Position numbers and translations under genes: made by a program. A DNA stretch of 8,263 nucleotides, taken from the NCBI GenBank assembly GCA_023230065.1, contig JALNYB010000059.1, forward strand, positions 1 through 8,263, in the 5' to 3' direction. Of the stretch, positions 1 through 6,379 are shown in pieces. The number at the start of each line of letters is the position of its first letter. The stretch's first letter is position 1. The notes below the pieces were generated by a model. That model was not told the origin of the DNA and did no database searches. It saw only the letters and a list, made by a program, of their open reading frames with translations. The stretch is from Candidatus Methanomethylophilaceae archaeon. GTDB lineage: Archaea; Thermoplasmatota; Thermoplasmata; Methanomassiliicoccales; Methanomethylophilaceae.

Positions 1-1
1 C

Positions 2-2158
2 AATCCGACTGATGGATTACAACCACATCTGGATACATTTTATGGAAAGAATGCGACAACTGTTCTTGATATGGGATCATATAACAAGAACGGAGATTCA
101 TCCAAAAGTGGAGTACTTTTAATCAGTATTGAATTGAACAACACTTCCATAAACAATGTCGACTGCACACCTGACATCAGAAACATCGTATCTGATACGA
201 AAGAAGATACTGGGTGCACACTCACAACGTATGTTACGGGAATGGGCGCACTTACATATGATACAAAGATCAGCTCGACAGACGATATAAGTAAAATCGA
301 TCCGTTCTCTATTCTGTTGATCCTTATACTTATCGGATTGTTCTTCAGTGCGATAGTCACGGCCGTAGTACCACCTACAATAGTAGGTATGGCATACGGT
401 CTCGTATTGGCACTCGTATTCTGTATCGGAGGAGTGCTAGATATCTTCTACATTACAACGATCATAGTATTGGTATCGATGTTGGGTGCTGGATGTGATT
501 ACTCTATATTCATAATATCAAGGTATAGAGAAGAACGCAAAAAAGGAGTTGAAAAAGACGCAGCTCTCAAAGAAGCTGTTAACTGGGCAGGAGAATCTGT
601 TGCAACATCAGGACTCGCGGTGGTCATTGGATTCGCAGTACTGTCGTGCTGTTCATTCTCATTGGTATCTACAATGGGTATCATCCTTGCGATCGGAATC
701 ATTATGGCAATGCTTGCAGCATTGACCTTTGTTCCAGCATTGATTGCCGTAGTGGGCGATAAGATATTCTGGCCAAGAAAGATCGAAGATTACGAAAGTG
801 GTAGCCACATGCGTAACGGCATATTCGGCAAACTCACAATGATGAGCAGAGGATACTTCAAAAAAGTTGCTCAAACATCCATTAAACACGCAAAGGTCAT
901 AGTTTTGATATTCATCTTGATATCGGTTCCTTTGACCTACGTCACATTAACATCAGAAACATCATATGATATGATAAGTGTCATGCCGGATTCAGAATCC
1001 ACACAAGGCGTTCACACCATTGTAGATAATGCATACGGCGGATATCTCATGCCCACCTATGCGGTAATCGAACTCGACGAATCCATCGCAACTGTGAACA
1101 ATGCAGATAAAACTTTAACGTGGACGGCGACAGCCCCAACGCTACTAGCAATGTCGAACACGATTTGCGGTGGGTTGACTGCTGATAATGAAAATGTTGA
1201 TACTGTTCTTGGTCCCACTGAATGGAAATCGATATACGATGCAGCATACGATTATCTGGTATCACATGGAGAAACACCTACAACAGAAAAAGTAAATAGA
1301 TTCGCTTTTGCAAATCTACCTGAAATGATACAACCTGCAATAAAATCTGTCTTTGATGTATTTGGATATGATGCAGATCCTTCGATCACATCACCATACA
1401 TAGATTATGTTGTGAACATTGGTGCTGGATTAGTATCATTCAACGGAATGTACATTGACCTTATGGTCATTCAAAAAGATGAACCTTTGTCCCAACTATC
1501 AATGGATACAATCGACAGCATAAGAGGAGACCTCACAGAATACAAGACAACATATGATGCAGAGATAGTAGATACCTGGGTAACAGGCACCCCTGCTGAA
1601 ACATTGGACATATCCAACATCGTCAACGATCAATTCAAATGGATTGAGATCGGTGTAATAGTATTGATCTTCGTCCTGCTGTTCTTCGTACTCGGTTCAT
1701 ATCTTTCACCTATACGTTCGTTGTTCACAATTATGATGAGCATATCTTGGACCATTGCCCTGACAACACTATTGTTCACTGATGTTATGGGAACACCCAT
1801 AACATGGATCATACCTATTGTGCTATTCGTAGTATGTCTAGGTCTCGGAATGGATTATGATATCTTGATGACCACACGTATTAGAGAAGGAAAGAAAAAG
1901 GGTCTGTCGAATGATGAAGCTATCATAAACGCGGTCGAAATGTCTGGTGGCATAATTACTCTCTGCGGTATGATTATGGGAGGTACATTCCTCACATTGC
2001 TTGTATCACACTCAGCACTGCTTCAGGAATTCGGATTCGCATTAGGTATAGCGATCTTGATCGATTCTCTGATCGTTGTAACATATGTGGTTCCAGCACT
2101 GATGCACCTCATGGGAGATTGGAGTTGGAAAGGACCTAAATTCCTTCACAGAAACTAA
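2..2158 (+). CDS. RND/MMPL-family membrane transporter, 3' part (N-terminus outside window)
   Basis: This is an integral-membrane exporter of the RND superfamily, MMPL/HAE3-like branch. Such proteins use the ion gradient to move lipids or other hydrophobic substrates; the substrate here cannot be read from sequence. The frame is open from base 2, so the first ATG (71) is internal. Counting residues from that ATG, a first extracytoplasmic loop ends near 75. A block of about five membrane segments follows (roughly 77-228), then a segment at ~275-293, a second large loop (~295-520) and a second membrane block (~524-685). Each block carries the family motif G-x-G-x-D-Y followed by a basic loop: GAGCDY at 139-144 and GLGMDY at 591-596. 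These two Asp residues are the expected proton-relay positions. The visible 718 codons lack only the first membrane segment and part of the first loop, compared with the usual 12-helix layout. It ends at TAA and converges on the stress-protein gene. Codon use is AT-rich. The family call is firm; the function is open. Confidence 0.9.
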   Translation, partial: NPTDGLQPHLDTFYGKNATTVLDMGSYNKNGDSSKSGVLLISIELNNTSINNVDCTPDIRNIVSDTKEDTGCTLTTYVTGMGALTYDTKISSTDDISKIDPFSILLILILIGLFFSAIVTAVVPPTIVGMAYGLVLALVFCIGGVLDIFYITTIIVLVSMLGAGCDYSIFIISRYREERKKGVEKDAALKEAVNWAGESVATSGLAVVIGFAVLSCCSFSLVSTMGIILAIGIIMAMLAALTFVPALIAVVGDKIFWPRKIEDYESGSHMRNGIFGKLTMMSRGYFKKVAQTSIKHAKVIVLIFILISVPLTYVTLTSETSYDMISVMPDSESTQGVHTIVDNAYGGYLMPTYAVIELDESIATVNNADKTLTWTATAPTLLAMSNTICGGLTADNENVDTVLGPTEWKSIYDAAYDYLVSHGETPTTEKVNRFAFANLPEMIQPAIKSVFDVFGYDADPSITSPYIDYVVNIGAGLVSFNGMYIDLMVIQKDEPLSQLSMDTIDSIRGDLTEYKTTYDAEIVDTWVTGTPAETLDISNIVNDQFKWIEIGVIVLIFVLLFFVLGSYLSPIRSLFTIMMSISWTIALTTLLFTDVMGTPITWIIPIVLFVVCLGLGMDYDILMTTRIREGKKKGLSNDEAIINAVEMSGGIITLCGMIMGGTFLTLLVSHSALLQEFGFALGIAILIDSLIVVTYVVPALMHLMGDWSWKGPKFLHRN

Positions 2159-2181
2159 AACGACCAATAAACACCTTACCT

Positions 2182-2216
2182 TCTGTCGATTGAACGACAT
2201 ACGTCTTCTCGACAGA
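2182..2216. repeat. Inverted repeat after the MMPL gene
   Basis: Perfect 8-base arms TCTGTCGA (2182-2189) and TCGACAGA (2209-2216) flank a 19-base loop that can itself form a short GAC/GTC stem. It lies 23 bases after the transporter stop. It may be a 3'-end RNA hairpin that helps termination or stabilises the message. No function is demonstrated. Confidence 0.45.
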
Positions 2217-2252
2217 GGCATAAAACCTTTATAAACTACTTTAAATAACAAC

Positions 2253-2274
2253 GAGTGGTCTGAACAGACCACTC
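2253..2274. terminator. Bidirectional hairpin between convergent genes
   Basis: Perfect 10-base arms GAGTGGTCTG (2253-2262) and CAGACCACTC (2265-2274) are separated by AA. In practice this gives an ~8-pair stem with a 6-base loop. On the plus strand it is followed by ATCTTTTCC; on the minus strand by GTTGTTATTTAA. It sits between the stops of the plus-strand transporter and the minus-strand stress-protein gene, so it probably serves both. Archaeal termination depends mainly on oligo-T tracts, so the role of the stem itself is inferred. Confidence 0.65.
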
Positions 2275-2297
2275 ATCTTTTCCTACCTTTGAAAAGA

Positions 2298-2687
2298 TCA
2301 CTGAACTACGATAACTACAACTTTTGCGTTACGTACCACATAGTCAGAAACAGACCCAAGAACCGCACGATCAAAAAGACTTTTATCTGAACGACCTACT
2401 ATGATCGTGTCTGTGTTGAATCTTGCTGCCGCTTCAAGAATGCTTTTACCAGGCGTTCCTGACTCTAATATTATCTGCGCATCTGCACCTTCGGAAACGG
2501 CCTTTTCCCGAGCTTCGATAAGATATGCGTTTATTTTTTCAATCTCATTCTCCATATCCAATTTATCCTTGGAAGTTATAACTGAAAAAATATACAATGG
2601 CTGATTATAAACCTTGGAGTGCTGAATCGCATATTCCAACGCTTTTTTCGTATGTTCCATTCCATCATAAGCAATCAAGATAGACAT
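2298..2687 (-). CDS. Universal stress protein (UspA-like, single domain)
   Basis: A 129-residue cytoplasmic protein, close to the minimal length of a single Usp domain. It starts with the typical strand and Asp (ILIAYDG, Asp8) that contacts adenine in ATP-binding members. It ends with the nucleotide-binding loop and final strand (IIVGRS 95-100, GSVSDYVVRN 111-120, VVVIVV near the end). The consensus loop is G-2x-G-9x-G-S. Here it reads G98-RS-D101-9x-G111-S112, so the middle glycine is Asp, which may weaken ATP binding. Usp proteins usually act as dimers in stress adaptation; the partner is unknown. It lies downstream of ybaK on the same strand, 155 bases away, with its own TATA-like element. 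No Shine-Dalgarno motif precedes the ATG, which suggests a leaderless message. Stop is TGA. Confidence 0.9.
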   Translation of the reverse strand: MSILIAYDGMEHTKKALEYAIQHSKVYNQPLYIFSVITSKDKLDMENEIEKINAYLIEAREKAVSEGADAQIILESGTPGKSILEAAARFNTDTIIVGRSDKSLFDRAVLGSVSDYVVRNAKVVVIVVQ

Positions 2688-2707
2688 GTTATTATCAGAC
2701 TCAGATA

Positions 2708-2723
2708 CATTATACCGTTATAA
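2708..2723 (-). promoter_or_regulatory. TATA box and overlapping inverted repeat for the usp gene
   Basis: On the minus strand a TATAATG element (2708-2714) is centred about 24 bases before the usp ATG. This is the usual archaeal spacing for a transcript starting at or next to the start codon. Arms TTATA (2710-2714) and TATAA (2719-2723) around a 4-base centre make a short inverted repeat over the box, possibly a regulator site. Prediction from sequence only. Confidence 0.45.
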
Positions 2724-2842
2724 TAACCTTAACCAAAGAAAAACTGAAACATTATGATAATTAGTCAAAATGCCACATATATGCTCAATAACCATAGATT
2801 ACGAAGACTGTTAAATCCCTCCTATATTAAAAATCCAAACAA

Positions 2843-3325
2843 TCACGAACTGAAAGTTATCTCTCCATAAATTCCATTGATGATTTTTATAACATCATTG
2901 GGATTCACTCTGATCGTACAGCCTAGTTTTCCTCCGCTGATGTAAATCAGATCAACTTTCTCTGCAGAATTATCTATCACTATTCTATGAACCCCTTTCA
3001 GACCCAATGGACTGCAACCGCCACGAACATACCCGGTAACTTTGTTTATATCGCTTACCGGAATCAATTCCACAAATTTCTCATTGACTGCTTTAGCAGC
3101 CTTCTTGAGATCTAATCCTCTAGCAACAGGTATTACAAAAACATAATACTTTTTACTCTTCCCCTGTGCTACCAATGTTTTAAAAGAGCTTCCGATCGGT
3201 ATTCCTATCAACTCCGATACATGAACCCCATCGATGAAATCATCACATTCATAATAAATAGCCTCATATGAGATCTTATGTTGATCCAATATGCGCATCG
3301 CATTGGTCTTCTGCTCTTTTGACAT
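2843..3325 (-). CDS. ybaK: YbaK/EbsC-family Cys-tRNA(Pro) deacylase
   Basis: A 160-residue cytoplasmic editing-domain protein of the YbaK/ProX superfamily. Members hydrolyse cysteine wrongly attached to tRNA(Pro), acting in trans on the product of prolyl-tRNA synthetase. Recognisable features in order: an N-terminal helix and strand (MRILDQHKISYE); GSSFKTLVA (45-53) with the conserved catalytic-region Lys49; a VIPVARGLDLKKAAKA stretch (64-79); the highly conserved glycine-rich GYVRGGCSPLGLK (98-110); and ISGGKLG (129-135). Length matches the family (about 155-165). The YbaK-type GGCSP loop favours Cys-tRNA deacylase over ProXp-ala, though specificity needs assay. No Shine-Dalgarno sequence precedes the ATG; a TATA-like box lies 19-25 bases upstream, which points to a leaderless or nearly leaderless transcript. 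usp follows on the same strand. Stop is TGA. Confidence 0.92.
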   Translation of the reverse strand: MSKEQKTNAMRILDQHKISYEAIYYECDDFIDGVHVSELIGIPIGSSFKTLVAQGKSKKYYVFVIPVARGLDLKKAAKAVNEKFVELIPVSDINKVTGYVRGGCSPLGLKGVHRIVIDNSAEKVDLIYISGGKLGCTIRVNPNDVIKIINGIYGEITFSS

Positions 3326-3341
3326 TAGTTAGATATCAATG

Positions 3342-3353
3342 AATTTTATATTG
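3342..3353 (-). promoter_or_regulatory. TATA-like promoter element of ybaK
   Basis: The minus strand reads CAATATAAAATT here. The TATAAAA core (3344-3350) is centred about 22 bases before the ybaK start codon. The short distance and lack of a ribosome-binding site fit a leaderless message. The AT-rich surroundings make chance matches likely, so confidence is moderate. Confidence 0.4.
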
Positions 3354-3712
3354 TATCTTACGGTGACCTGATAACCAATAAATACGGTGCACATCAAACA
3401 ATTTATCAGATTTTTCAATAGAAATTAAACTGAATAACCAATTTAACTGATTTACCTTTCACATTACAAGTATTCAAAAAATATGTAAACAAACTTTATT
3501 TGTGAACAAAATAACTGTTAACCAATCTATACTCCCATTCAAAAAAGGACATACTTATCTTTCGAACGTATGCAGTATCTTGACCCACCCTAAGAATATA
3601 CACCTATATTTCAATTTTATTTGCATTCGAATACTCACTGAAATACTAATATGACCAATTGCAATCCATAAGATCAATTTTTAGGAGAATCAACTTACTC
3701 AATCGTGTATAA

Positions 3713-3731
3713 CAATCACAATAAGTGATTG
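3713..3731. repeat. Perfect hairpin CAATCAC / GTGATTG
   Basis: Arms CAATCAC (3713-3719) and GTGATTG (3725-3731) surround the loop AATAA. There is no oligo-T tract directly after it on either strand, so it does not look like a standard terminator. It could be an operator or part of a small RNA. Confidence 0.45.
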
Positions 3732-3763
3732 CTGCGCTACCAAAATATAAAAAACCACTAATT

Positions 3764-3783
3764 CTAATTTTTATACAAATTAG
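3764..3783. repeat. AT-rich inverted repeat CTAATTT / AAATTAG
   Basis: Arms CTAATTT (3764-3770) and AAATTAG (3777-3783) surround TTATAC. The right arm overlaps the second copy of the AGATCAATTT direct repeat (3782-3791). Chance is possible in such AT-rich DNA. Confidence 0.35.
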
Positions 3784-3903
3784 ATCAATTTCTTAAAAAA
3801 GATAATTACCTTCTTAGATTTATTCTCTTTTTCCTACCTTGATAAAAATATATTTTTAAAACTTGATGTGTTTAAAAAAACTCACTTGGACATATATGCC
3901 AAC

Positions 3904-3912
3904 ATTATAATA
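3904..3912 (+). promoter_or_regulatory. Probable TATA box of the cbiC transcript
   Basis: TTATAATA (about 3905-3912) is centred about 27 bases before position 3934. This predicts transcription starting near 3934 and a leader of about 80 bases before cbiC. Other AT-rich stretches upstream (for example 3846-3860) could also serve, so the assignment is tentative. Confidence 0.4.
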
Positions 3913-3933
3913 CACGTATAGTGTTCACGATTG

Positions 3934-3951
3934 TGTCTGAACGTTCTGACA
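3934..3951. promoter_or_regulatory. 18-base palindrome, candidate operator before cbiC
   Basis: TGTCTGAACGTTCTGACA is a near-perfect palindrome: TGTC and GACA arms, a T/T mismatch on each side, and the perfect core GAACGTTC (3939-3946). It lies just where transcription is predicted to start, 65 bases before cbiC. The even spacing and two-fold symmetry suit a dimeric repressor. A second short inverted repeat, ACAC-GTATA-GTGT, occupies 3912-3924 between the TATA box and the palindrome. The regulator is not known. Confidence 0.45.
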
Positions 3952-4015
3952 TGGCAGTCAGTGACATTGCGGTAAACGACTGCACTCGGAGGATACAGAT
4001 TCTGAGGTAGAAGAA

Positions 4016-4639
4016 ATGACATTTGATATCATAAGACCAGAAGAAATAGAGAAAAGAAGTATGGAGATAATAGAATCTGAACTCAACGGAAGAACACTTC
4101 CTGAGCCAGATTTCTCCGTTTTAAAAAGATGCATACACACATCTGCAGATTTTGACTATTACGATAATCTTACATTCTCTGAGAATGCAACCGAGATAGG
4201 CATAAAAGCATTGAGAGAGGGTGCGCACATCGTCACCGATACAAAAATGGCTGCTGCGGGAATAAACAAAACTAGACTCCACCAACTAGGGGGAGAGGTC
4301 CACTGTTTCATCAGCGATGACGATGTTGTCACGGAAGCAAAAAACAGAGGATGCACCAGATCCACGATATGCATGGAGAAGGGCGCCGAACTCGAAGGAC
4401 CTGTCATATTTGCGATTGGCAACGCCCCTACGGCTCTGGTCAGTCTATATGATCTAATCAAAAAAGAAAAGATCAAACCGGCACTCATCATAGGAGTCCC
4501 AGTGGGTTTCGTCAACGTCGTGGAATCTAAGGAACTGATAATGAAGGCAGGTATCCCGTATATCGTCGCACGCGGAAGGAAAGGCGGAAGCAACATAGCC
4601 GCTACGATATGCAACGCGATGATGTACTACAAAGGATGA
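4016..4639 (+). CDS. cbiC: Cobalt-precorrin-8 methylmutase (CbiC)
   Basis: This enzyme moves the C11 methyl group to C12 of cobalt-precorrin-8, giving cobyrinate, in the anaerobic branch of cobalamin (B12) synthesis in the cytoplasm. The 207 residues match the family's usual length. Diagnostic features in order: RCIHTSADFDY (38-48) with the catalytic His41, equivalent to the proton-donating His of CobH/CbiC; TDTKMAAAGI (74-83); FAIGNAPTALV (132-142); the GVPVGFVNVVESKE substrate loop (160-173); and ARGRKGGSNIAA (185-196). The ATG is supported by GAGGT at 4004-4008, seven bases upstream; no other usable start lies in frame before the upstream stop at 3962. No other cobalamin gene is in the window. 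An ABC exporter pair follows 51 bases later with no terminator between, so co-transcription is likely. Base composition is intermediate between the AT-rich left side and the GC-rich ABC genes. Stop is TGA. Confidence 0.95.
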   Translation: MTFDIIRPEEIEKRSMEIIESELNGRTLPEPDFSVLKRCIHTSADFDYYDNLTFSENATEIGIKALREGAHIVTDTKMAAAGINKTRLHQLGGEVHCFISDDDVVTEAKNRGCTRSTICMEKGAELEGPVIFAIGNAPTALVSLYDLIKKEKIKPALIIGVPVGFVNVVESKELIMKAGIPYIVARGRKGGSNIAATICNAMMYYKG

Positions 4640-4678
4640 AAGAGCACATGTACAATAACCATAGATCGGAGATCTGCC

Positions 4679-4683
4679 GGAGG
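4679..4683 (+). promoter_or_regulatory. Ribosome-binding site deciding the TTG start of the ABC ATPase
   Basis: GGAGG sits seven bases before TTG at 4691. The protein from this TTG begins with the conserved first strand of an ABC ATPase (NEIIRIEGLVKRFG). No ATG or GTG in frame nearby would retain it. Confidence 0.75.
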
Positions 4684-4690
4684 CATCTTC

Positions 4691-5554
4691 TTGAATGAGA
4701 TAATAAGGATCGAGGGCCTGGTCAAAAGATTCGGGGACAAACCAGCCCTGAACGGCCTGGACCTTTCGGTACACGAAGGCGAGATATTCGGATACCTCGG
4801 ACCCAACGGAGCAGGGAAGACGACGACGGTGCGCGTGATATCGACGCTCACCGATTACGATTCCGGCAAGGTGGTCGTGGACGGCCACGACATCGAGGAG
4901 GAGCCTTACGAGGCCAAAGAATGCATGGGAGTGATACAGCAGCAGATCTCCCTCGACAAGGACCTGACGATACGGGAGAACATGATCGTCCACTGCATGT
5001 ACCACATGATGGGCAAGAAGGAAAGGGAGGAACGCATCGCGGAGCTGTCCAAATACGTCGGCCTCGAGGATTATCTTGACCGCACCGTGGATTCGCTGTC
5101 CGGCGGATGGAAGAAGAGGGCCGCGATAATATGCTCGGTGCTCCACAGCCCCAAGGTGCTGTTCCTGGACGAACCCACCGCCGGATTGGACATACAGGCG
5201 AGACGTCTGCTTTGGGATCTCGTCAGGGCCCTGAACAAACGGGGTACTACCATCTTCGTCACAACGCATTACATCGAGGAGGCCGAGATACTCTGCGACA
5301 GGGTCGGGATAATAGATCACGGTAGACTCATAGCGGTCGGAAGGCCGCAGGAACTTTGCGAGACCGTGGGATCCACCGTCGTGGAGTACACCAAGGAGGA
5401 CGAGACCACGGAATACAGATGCTTCAGGAACAGGGACGAGGCCGACGAATTCGCGAAAGGACTCGGAAGCTACGAGAACCTGCTGGTCAGGAAGACCAAT
5501 CTGGAAGATGTCTTCGTGGAACTCACGGGAAAGGCCGCGGGGGAGTTCCAATGA
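4691..5554 (+). CDS. ABC transporter ATP-binding protein (DrrA/CcmA-like)
   Basis: This is the cytoplasmic ATPase that powers an ABC-2 type exporter. The 287 residues carry, in order: Walker A GPNGAGKTT (37-45, Lys43); a Q-loop around 83-85 (IQQQ); the signature LSGGW (136-140; more often LSGGQ or LSGGM); Walker B VLFLDEP (156-162) with catalytic Glu161; a D-loop AGLD (164-167); and the switch His193 in VTTHYIEEAE. A C-terminal extension of about 70 residues ends in NLEDVFVELTG (270-280), a hallmark of the DrrA/CcmA/NodI group. Many such pairs export drugs, lipids or polysaccharides; the substrate here is unknown. The start is TTG with GGAGG seven bases upstream. It follows cbiC by 51 bases and its TGA overlaps the permease ATG by four bases (ATGA), so the two are translationally coupled. 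Codon use is strongly GC-rich, unlike the genes to the left. Confidence 0.93.
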   Translation: MNEIIRIEGLVKRFGDKPALNGLDLSVHEGEIFGYLGPNGAGKTTTVRVISTLTDYDSGKVVVDGHDIEEEPYEAKECMGVIQQQISLDKDLTIRENMIVHCMYHMMGKKEREERIAELSKYVGLEDYLDRTVDSLSGGWKKRAAIICSVLHSPKVLFLDEPTAGLDIQARRLLWDLVRALNKRGTTIFVTTHYIEEAEILCDRVGIIDHGRLIAVGRPQELCETVGSTVVEYTKEDETTEYRCFRNRDEADEFAKGLGSYENLLVRKTNLEDVFVELTGKAAGEFQ

Positions 5555-6300
5555 GCAACTTCTTCAAAGAGGTCTACTACGTAGCATGGGGGGACATACG
5601 CTTCCTCAGGCACACTTGGATAAACGTGCTGATAATGAGCCTCATGACGCCCCTGCTGTATCTTGTCGCCTTCGGATACGGTCTCAGGACGGGAGAGACG
5701 GACTCGGGATTCTCGTACATAGCGTTCGTCATCCCCGGTATAGTAGCGCTCACCGCTCTGTCGGCGCCGTTCTCGGCTACATCGACGAGGCTGAACGTGC
5801 AGAGGCTGTACTACAAATGCTTCGACGAGATGATGATGTGCCCGCTGAGCATGTCCTCGATAATGGTGGGGAAGTCCATCGTCGGCGTGGTGCGCGGACT
5901 GTTCAGCTGTCTGGCGCTGTTCCTGCTGGGGCTTTTCCTGGCGCCGGACCTGACGTTCACGCCGCTGTTCCTGGTGTGCCTGATAATATCGTGCTTCGTG
6001 TTCTCGTTCCTGGGGGTCGTGGCGGCGTTGATGGCGAAATCCCATCAGAGCATGGCGACGTTCAGCAGCGTGGTCATACTCCCGATGACGTTCCTCTGCG
6101 GCACGTTCTTCTCGGTATCGTCGCTGCCGGCGTTCTTCCAGGTCCTTCTGTACTGCCTTCCGCTGACGCATGCAAGCGAATGCATAAGGGCGGCGAGTCT
6201 CGGAACGGCGTTCCCGTGGTGGTCTCTCGCGGCGCTCATAGCGTTCGGTATCGCATTCTATCTGATAGGATGGAGGCTTCTGAAGACCAAGAAGATCTGA
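5551..6300 (+). CDS. ABC-2 type transporter permease (DrrB/NodJ-like)
   Basis: This is the membrane half of the exporter with the preceding ATPase; two copies of each would normally assemble. The 249 residues hold six probable membrane segments at about 24-44, 54-76, 106-131, 136-161, 170-189 and 224-243. The short amphipathic N-terminus (FFKEVYYVAWGDIRFLRH) is typical. The LPMTFLCGTFFSVSSLP stretch (177-193) and the following LPLTHA (204-209) are typical of ABC-2/NodJ permeases. The ATG at 5551 was chosen over an earlier open frame (from 5356) for three reasons: it overlaps the ATPase stop as ATGA, it is preceded by GGGGGAG (5539-5545), and the protein from it aligns with the family start, whereas the earlier 65 codons lie inside the ATPase gene. 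Length matches the family (about 250). Its TGA lies in an 8-base tandem repeat. Codon use is GC-rich (39 of 60 G+C in 5881-5940 by hand count). Confidence 0.93.
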   Translation: MSNFFKEVYYVAWGDIRFLRHTWINVLIMSLMTPLLYLVAFGYGLRTGETDSGFSYIAFVIPGIVALTALSAPFSATSTRLNVQRLYYKCFDEMMMCPLSMSSIMVGKSIVGVVRGLFSCLALFLLGLFLAPDLTFTPLFLVCLIISCFVFSFLGVVAALMAKSHQSMATFSSVVILPMTFLCGTFFSVSSLPAFFQVLLYCLPLTHASECIRAASLGTAFPWWSLAALIAFGIAFYLIGWRLLKTKKI

Positions 6301-6318
6301 ATATCTGAATATCTGAAG
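6295..6318 (+). repeat. Three tandem copies of ATCTGAA(T/G) over the permease stop
   Basis: ATCTGAAT (6295-6302), ATCTGAAT (6303-6310) and ATCTGAAG (6311-6318) follow head to tail; the first holds the permease stop codon. Because the unit is 8 bases long, the three TGA triplets (6298, 6306, 6314) fall in all three forward frames. CTGAAGACCA also occurs at both 6280-6289 and 6313-6322, which suggests a small slippage duplication at the gene's end. Confidence 0.7.
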
Positions 6319-6331
6319 ACCACAAAAAAAT

Positions 6332-6349
6332 AGAGGGCATACGCCCTCT
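6332..6349. terminator. Hairpin terminator between the ABC permease and the LRR gene
   Basis: Arms AGAGGGC (6332-6338) and GCCCTCT (6343-6349) surround ATAC. On the plus strand a pyrimidine run (TCTTCTCTC) follows. On the minus strand the stem is followed by A and then seven T, a textbook hairpin plus oligo-T. It probably stops both convergent transcripts. Confidence 0.75.
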
Positions 6350-6379
6350 TCTTCTCTCAATTCGTAAAAATAAATTAAA

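Larger units (their letters stand above)
3354..3900. other. AT-rich gap without a recognisable gene
   Basis: About 550 bases between the ybaK promoter and the cbiC promoter are very AT-rich; a hand count of bases 3781-3840 gives 14 G+C of 60. No reading frame of 60 codons exists on either strand and I find no tRNA-like T-arm with a matching stem. The region contains two perfect 7-base hairpins (listed separately) and a ten-base direct repeat, AGATCAATTT, at 3671-3680 and 3782-3791. It could be a promoter or regulatory region, a small-RNA locus, or remains of a decayed insertion; the sequence alone does not decide. Confidence 0.6.

Noticed and set aside
2810..2825. AGGAGG on the minus strand between ybaK and usp
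   Set aside because: No start codon follows at a usable distance, so it is not a ribosome-binding site of a hidden gene.
3555..3640. TTCGAA-containing segments resembling tRNA T-loops (near 3562 and 3626)
   Set aside because: The flanking bases do not form the five-pair T-stem and no acceptor or anticodon stems can be drawn.
3921..4015. Possible cobalamin riboswitch in front of cbiC
   Set aside because: No B12-box-like GCCACTG element and no multi-helix core. Only a short GCAGTC/GACTGC pairing (3954-3959 with 3978-3983) is visible, and the leader of about 80 bases is too short.
4663..4675. AGATC-GGA-GATCT inverted repeat between cbiC and the ABC ATPase
   Set aside because: The arms are only five bases and no TATA box accompanies it. 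Too weak to call an operator, and it does not resemble a terminator.
4454..5551. 365-codon open frame on the minus strand opposite the ABC ATPase
   Set aside because: It is antisense to a gene with all ABC motifs. Its translation shows no recognisable domain, and long antisense frames are expected opposite GC-rich coding sequence.
5470..6360. 296-codon minus-strand frame and 266-codon plus-strand frame (5508-6308) over the permease
   Set aside because: Both translations are rich in Arg/Glu/His or Gly/Arg/Val with no domain. They are composition-driven shadows of the permease, which has six clear membrane segments.
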